From positions 1,844,501 through 1,908,500 of the forward strand of contig JAFCIZ010000005.1 in the NCBI GenBank assembly GCA_017871115.1: a stretch of DNA of 64,000 bases. Reading direction: 5' to 3'. The stretch's first letter is position 1. Each line of letters starts with the position of its first letter. Origin of the DNA: Cunninghamella blakesleeana. Taxonomy: Eukaryota; Mucoromycota; Mucoromycetes; Mucorales; Cunninghamellaceae. The position numbers and the translations under genes are program-made. Below the pieces are notes generated by a model. It saw only the letters and a program-made list of their open reading frames with translations. It had not been told where the DNA came from and made no database searches. Shown piece after piece: positions 58,632-64,000 of this stretch.

Positions 58632-59522
58632 ATATATATATATATATATACATAGAAAAAAAAGGGTGATATGTGTATAAAGTAGTCGCTCGTTCTACTG
58701 TTTAGATTATTAAACTATTTTCCCAAGTAGATACTAAAAAAATCATATGTATTAATCATTAATCGCTTTATTTTTTTCGTTGGTATCCACACTTGAGAGT
58801 ATTTTATTAATTATATATTATATTTATATAAATAAATATATGTTTTGAAAATAAATTATAAATAAATTTTATGAAACAGGTAGTACATATTTGATATTAC
58901 TTTGGTGAATACTATTCTCAATGTCGTATTGAACTTTTCTTTATTAGTTTTTGCAGCCTATTTTTTTTTTTTTTTTTTTGAATAAAAAAACAAAATAATA
59001 AAGTATTAAACTATTTATAGGGCTAAAAGATGATTATTCGATGGATTTAAAATACCAATATTTGAACAATTACAGTAGCCAGTTGCTTATTCAGAATTAA
59101 ATATTAATGAATTTATAAAAATAACGTAGTTTATAAAAAATTAAAGAGAGAAAAGAAAAATATAAATGGTTCATTATAAGAAGAGCTTAAAGCACTTGCA
59201 TTCTATTTTTTCAAAACCTAGCAGTTTTTTTTTATTTATTTTCATCAACTTGCAAGCAAATATTTTTTTATACATACATAACTACACCTTTAAATATATA
59301 TAGAAGTATAAAATGAAATTTTAATTACTATAAAGCATATTCAAATGATAGTACATCAAGCTATATACCTAATTATTTCAGTAGATAACGGATTAGCTGC
59401 CTTTTAATTTTAACAGACCATAATTGGAGCCACACTCTACAGATTAAGGTTTACTTAATAAAAAGATATAACCTTTTATACTCTATAATTATCCCAGTTC
59501 TAACACCAAAATCATGAATGTT

Positions 59523-59905
59523 GATCGAATAAATTAAGAGTTCATATTCAAGTTAATAATCGTATTTACTTCACAAATAATATGCCGAATAATTTAAAAT
59601 TTTAAAATATCGTTGAAATAATTGTATTATATCGGCTAATTTTCATATAATGATCTCGAGTATTCATTGAGTAAATTAAAAAAAGTAATTTTCAAGTTTA
59701 TATTTCGTTTGACTTGGTGAATCATATTCACGATCTGAAATTTTAGCATAAAAACAACTTGGTTTTTACCTATAAATCGACTAGATTTTTTAAAATGATC
59801 TTAAATATCCGTAGGTTAATTTAAAAATTCACATTGAAGCTATAAACTTATTATCACTATAAAAGACAAGCTGATCAGTTTGAAATTATAGTAAAAAATA
59901 ACAGG
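59523..59905. repeat. Diverged tandem repeat of about 130-145 bases, three units
   Basis: Units begin with gatc at 59523, 59652 and 59797. Each shows a run like agt/tta-aatt-aaa, then ttcaag or ttgaag about 40 bases in, and a later gaaatt-tagcataaaaa-like segment. Units two and three are the most alike. The copies have drifted considerably and nothing coding is seen. Boundaries are approximate. Confidence 0.5.
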
Positions 59906-60914
59906 ATGACTACAAAAAGAAAAAAAAGAAAAAAAGAAACAATACATGGATAACATAGAAAATACGTTAAATAAAAAAGAATAAGCACTTTTTTATCCTT
60001 ATGAAATAAAACATGATCTTTAAAAAATAGGCGTTTTTTTTTTTTAATTATGATTTTGATTATTATTATTTCTAAATATTTAATATATCAAATCATGCAA
60101 AAAAAAAAATGAAAAGAAAAAAATCACCTGGGTTTGAATGCTATTTTTGATTTTTTTTTTTTTTTTTATGTGTGGCAAATCTAATGCTTTGTTTGACTCG
60201 TGATTTGCTCATGTTCTTGTGTACAGGGAAAAAGTACTTTCATATAACTCTGTTCTAATCAATTAATGGAGTTTTTTTTTCTTTAATGAATTAGTTTAAC
60301 ATTGATATTATTTATGGTGAAGATATATCTATCCAACTTTTTACTATAACTATTACTAGTATCACTATTACAGTGATAATCATATATTTGGAAATTTTAT
60401 AGAAGATTTCACAAAGGTATCCAATGGGGAAAGTTCCAAGGTAGGTAAGTAGTACCATCAAGCCATTTTTTTTTATACCAATAAAAATAATCAGATTATG
60501 ATCAAAACGGAGATTTAATAGTAAAGATTTTTTTTAGTCTTTGTTCTTTTTTTATAACCATGTCAATTAAAATAAACAACCAATTTCTCAATTAAAAAAT
60601 TTCCAAAAAAAAAAAAGAAATAAACAAATAAATAAACTTATATATATATATACGTAATATATACACATATAATTAATTTACTGATCTACAGTTTAGTAAA
60701 TGATGAGTGTTTGATTGATAGTACATAAAAAAGTAAATAAAAAAAAATAAGGAAGTAATTAAAATAATGATTATAATAATAATGCAATATAAATATATAT
60801 ATATATAAAACTATATAGCTATATAGTATAGAAAGAAAGAGAATAAATGATCAAAATAGAAAGATAAAGTAATCTTATCGAAAAAATAAAGTAAAAAAAT
60901 ATATGTATATTTCT

Positions 60915-61494
60915 TTAAGCACCCATCATGACTTTGAATTCTTCAAAACTAATATGACCATCACAATTTATATCAGCTTCCTTGATCATAGCATCTAATT
61001 CTTCTTCTGATAATGATTCATTTAAACTTTGCATGACTTTGCGTAATTCTTCACGATCAATATATCCATTACCATCTGAATCAAACACTCTATTAAATTA
61101 TAATAATAAAATAAAAACACGATGCTAGATGAATATTACTGTATATGCATACTTTTTTTCCTTTTTTTTTTTTTCCTTAAACATTATGTTTCTCATTTTT
61201 TCTTTTTTGTTTGTTTGATTTCTCCATCTTTTCCCTTCAGTTATCCTCATATTTTGTATATATATATAAATATTACCTGAAAGCTTCTTTTAAATCATCA
61301 GCTTCATTATCAGTTTTTAAATTCTTAATTAAACCCAAGAATTCTTGAAAATCAATAGTACCATTACCGTCAGCATCAACGTCATTTACCTATTTGGCAA
61401 AACGGAAAAAAGAAAAAGAAAAAATAAAGTATTTTAATGTTAATATATAAAACCCTTTCTCTATTTATATATTTTAATATAAGAAAAGTATTCA

Positions 61495-61533
<39 letters not shown>

Positions 61534-61931
61534 ATTACCATATCTTGTAATTCAGCTTCATTAGGATTCATACCAAAAGAACGTAAAACAGTACCTAATT
61601 CACCAGCACTGATACTTCCATTACCATCTTTTTACAAAAAAAAAGAAAAAAAAATTATTATTATTATTATTATTTTAAATTAAAAGGATAGGATAGAATA
61701 CTGTTTTTATTTTATAATTAAAACATATCATACCTCGATCGAAAAGGGAAAAGGCTTCTCTATATTCATTGATTTGATCTTCAGTAAGTTGATCGGCCTA
61801 TTTTTTAATAATAATAATAATTAATAAATATTATTTCATCTTTCATCTTATTTTATATACTTTTATATAAATTTTAAATATATAATTATCTTATATTTAT
61901 TATATAGTATTTTATATATTATATTTACCAT
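60915..61931 (-). CDS. Calmodulin (divergent), single-codon first exon
   Basis: Ca2+ sensor that activates kinases, phosphatases and cytoskeletal targets. Exons 61931-61929 (ATG only), 61797-61734, 61627-61539, 61389-61277 and 61089-60915 join in phase to 147 residues. It begins [20 protein letters not shown] as in calmodulins. All four EF-hand loops retain acidic positions 1 and 12 ([48 protein letters not shown]). The central linker ([17 protein letters not shown]) is shorter by about one residue than in animal calmodulin. Loop 4 has Asn at position 3 and Cys at position 4. Overall it differs from the near-invariant canonical sequence at roughly a third of positions, so it may be a calmodulin paralog rather than the only copy. 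Confidence 0.9.
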
Positions 61932-62665
61932 TATTATTAATAATTACTATTTATAAAATAAAAAGAGTGATATAAGATTTAAAAAAAATATCGAATAGAG
62001 AAAAGGAAAGAAACGAAAAAATAATAAACCAATTTTTTTTTTTTATAAAATCAATTGAAAGACCGCCCATTTTTTTTTACCCTTTTTGTTTAAACTAAAC
62101 TAATCTATTTTTATCATCTAAGTATGGTAAAATAAATAATAGACAAGCGCAAGAAAAAAAAAAAAGAATAAGAACTTTAAAATATCTGCCAAGTCTTTCT
62201 CCATTTTATTATCATTATTAATACTATTATTATTATTATTTGATTTAAACTTGATCTCCCATAAATATGTAAAAAATGTTTAATCCCTATTTATTTATTT
62301 ATTTTTTTTATTAAATCACACTAGTTAATTACGTATAATGATGATATATAAAGCATTTTTTTTTGTGACTCGAAAATTGGCCAAGAACATCCCTACCATA
62401 CGTATTTACTAATATGGTTCTTTTCAGAATATATTACATAAAATGATAAATTTTTCCCTATTTACGTAAATAATATTGATTGATTTTTATTTTATTTTCA
62501 TTTTTTATAACCCAGGGTAAAGTGTATAAATCTATATATATTAGTTCTAGCTCACCAGTATCTTTCTATTTTGTATTTAATCTCAATAACCAATCATCAT
62601 TATTTTTGGTACTATAGAAAATTTCTAAAATAAAAAAAATATAATCTTGATTCTTTCATCAGATA

Positions 62666-62706
<41 letters not shown>

Positions 62707-63161
62707 CTATACATGGTGTTTATTTTATTTTTTTTACAAGTCTATAATATTTTTTCGAATTAAAAGTGATTGTATTGTAATATTTAGGTTAATATTATTC
62801 TAAAAAGTAAAAAAATCGTCATGTGATCTTTTTTTAATTTTCATCAATGTATAATGGAAAGGAGAGAGAGAGTACAGGTTCCCAAATATTATGTCATTGT
62901 TAAGTACCGACTTGACAAAGCTGTTTACTTTTTATTTGATTTTTTAAACACAGCTTTGTATACACACACTATAAAAAAAATAGAACTGTAATTGGATAGA
63001 TATATTTCCCACGAAAATAAGCGGCGGCATTTTAATTTATTGTTATTTAAAAAAATCTATAAAAGATCTGAATTTTTCTTTACTTTCTTTTTTCTTTCTT
63101 TCTTTCTTTCTTTTTTCTTTATTAAACTAAACTCATTATAAAAAATAAAATAATAAATAAA
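61932..63161. promoter_or_regulatory. Divergent region between calmodulin and ornithine aminotransferase
   Basis: 1,230 bases holding both promoters. It includes an (AT)n run at 62669-62702, a (ga)n run near 62865, and a GC-richer aagcggcggc at about 63019, some 140 bases before the aminotransferase ATG, followed by a long pyrimidine tract. I see no gene. Confidence 0.5.
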
Positions 63162-63893
63162 ATGGCTTCTATTTCTAGTAAAGACGTTGTTGCTTTAGAA
63201 GAACAATACAGTGCTCACAAGTAAGATTATATTAACGATCATTTATAAATGATTTGTATTTTACATTACTTGTATATTGATCGCGATTCTTTTTTTTTAA
63301 TCAATCTATTTTAGTTACCATCCTTTACCCGTTGTCTTTTCCAAAGCTCAAGGTATTTGGGTATATGATCCCGAAGGTAATAAATACATGGACTTTTTAT
63401 CAGCCTATTCTGCTGTCAACCAAGGCCACTGTCATCCTAAAATCATTAAAGCTTTATGCGATCAAGCTCAAAAATTAACATTGTCCAGTCGTGCTTTTTA
63501 TAATGATGTCTTTGGTTCCTTTGCTAAATACGTCAATGGCTACTTTGGTTATGATATGGTATTACCTATGAACACTGGTGCTGAAGCTGTTGAAACTGCT
63601 ATTAAATTAGCTCGTAAATGGGGTTATGAAAAAAAGGGAATTCCTGAAAACGAAGCTATTGTATTAAGTTGTGAAAATAACTTCCATGGTCGTACTACTG
63701 GTGTTATTAGTATGAGTACTGATCCTGATTCTTTCCTTGGTTTTGGTCCTTATTTACCCTTGGTTGGTCCTAAATGTCCTACTACTGGTATTACTATTCG
63801 TTATAATCATGCTGAAGATTTAGAAAAGGTATTAGAAGCTAACAAAGGAAAAGTTGCTGGGTTCTTAGTTGAACCTATTCAAGGTGAAGCTGG
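63162..63893 (+). CDS. Ornithine aminotransferase, 5' part (continues beyond the window)
   Basis: PLP enzyme converting ornithine plus 2-oxoglutarate to glutamate semialdehyde, in arginine and proline metabolism. Exons 63162-63220 and 63315-63893 (in phase) give the first 212 residues. A GTAAGT donor follows at 63894 and the rest lies outside the window. Landmarks are [76 protein letters not shown] and [11 protein letters not shown], all diagnostic of this class III aminotransferase. The PLP-binding lysine is in the missing part. No presequence is visible, consistent with a cytosolic enzyme as in yeast Car2. Confidence 0.95.
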
Positions 63894-64000
63894 GTAAGTT
63901 TTTTTTAAAAATATAATAATGAAAAGTGAAGAAGAAATAAAAAGAGTAAAATAAGGGTGTGAAAAAAAAAATGTGCATTAGGATAGAAATAAAATATTGA

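Larger units (their letters stand above)
57414..60914. other. 3.5-kb gene-poor region
   Basis: The longest stretch without an intact gene in the window, between the 3' ends of two convergent genes. It contains an aldo-keto reductase relic (57990-58631), a diverged tandem repeat (59523-59905) and many homopolymer tracts. I see no other coding potential on either strand. Confidence 0.6.

Overview
The window comes from a compact, very AT-rich eukaryotic nuclear genome, almost certainly an early-diverging fungus (Mucoromycota-like is my best guess). The grounds are many short GT-AG introns of roughly 50-130 bases, a chitin deacetylase, a septin, a MET10-type sulfite reductase alpha subunit without a flavodoxin domain, a Sec72-like TPR protein, and a C2-AGC kinase of the Sch9/Sck type. 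There are no operons. Genes lie on both strands, separated by AT-rich spacers of 0.2-1 kb. I rebuilt gene models by joining exons at GT/AG sites with consistent reading phase. No transcript evidence was available.

Layout. 0.2-5 kb: a five-exon GATA-finger protein (-) diverging from ribosomal protein uS5/RPS2 (+). 5-10 kb: OMA1 protease (+) converging with a DH-PH RhoGEF (-). 10.6-15 kb: branched-chain aminotransferase (+), then a degenerate crotonase-fold protein resembling 3-hydroxyisobutyryl-CoA hydrolase with a tail of nine Cys-Pro motifs. 15-19 kb: Sec72-like TPR protein (-) diverging from a kelch-repeat membrane protein (+). 19-25 kb: MET10 (+), then a spacer holding a decayed relic that may derive from a MYST acetyltransferase. 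25-37 kb: LARP1 (-), tetraspanin (+), ATP synthase subunit Atp18 (+), DPH7 (-), and a 1,482-residue BTB-containing protein (+). 37-44 kb: universal-stress-domain protein, C2-AGC kinase and an atypical small kinase, all on the minus strand. 44-54 kb: chitin deacetylase, ALG11, a septin and MRM1 (all +), with a small orphan ORF (-) in between. 54-64 kb: RPS30 (-), an HSD10-like dehydrogenase (+), a 3.5-kb gene-poor stretch with an aldo-keto reductase pseudogene and a diverged tandem repeat, calmodulin (-), and the 5' part of ornithine aminotransferase (+), which runs off the window.

Most genes are housekeeping: translation, mitochondrial quality control and ATP synthase, N-glycosylation, cell wall, and amino-acid metabolism. 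The most unusual locus is the crotonase-like protein with tandem CPVTG/CPF motifs. It lacks the usual oxyanion-hole glycines and carries a fresh 105-base in-frame tandem duplication. Several small genes and exons are easily missed by ORF calling: Atp18 (58 aa), RPS30 (65 aa), single-codon first exons in RPS30 and calmodulin, and a 20-base exon in MRM1.
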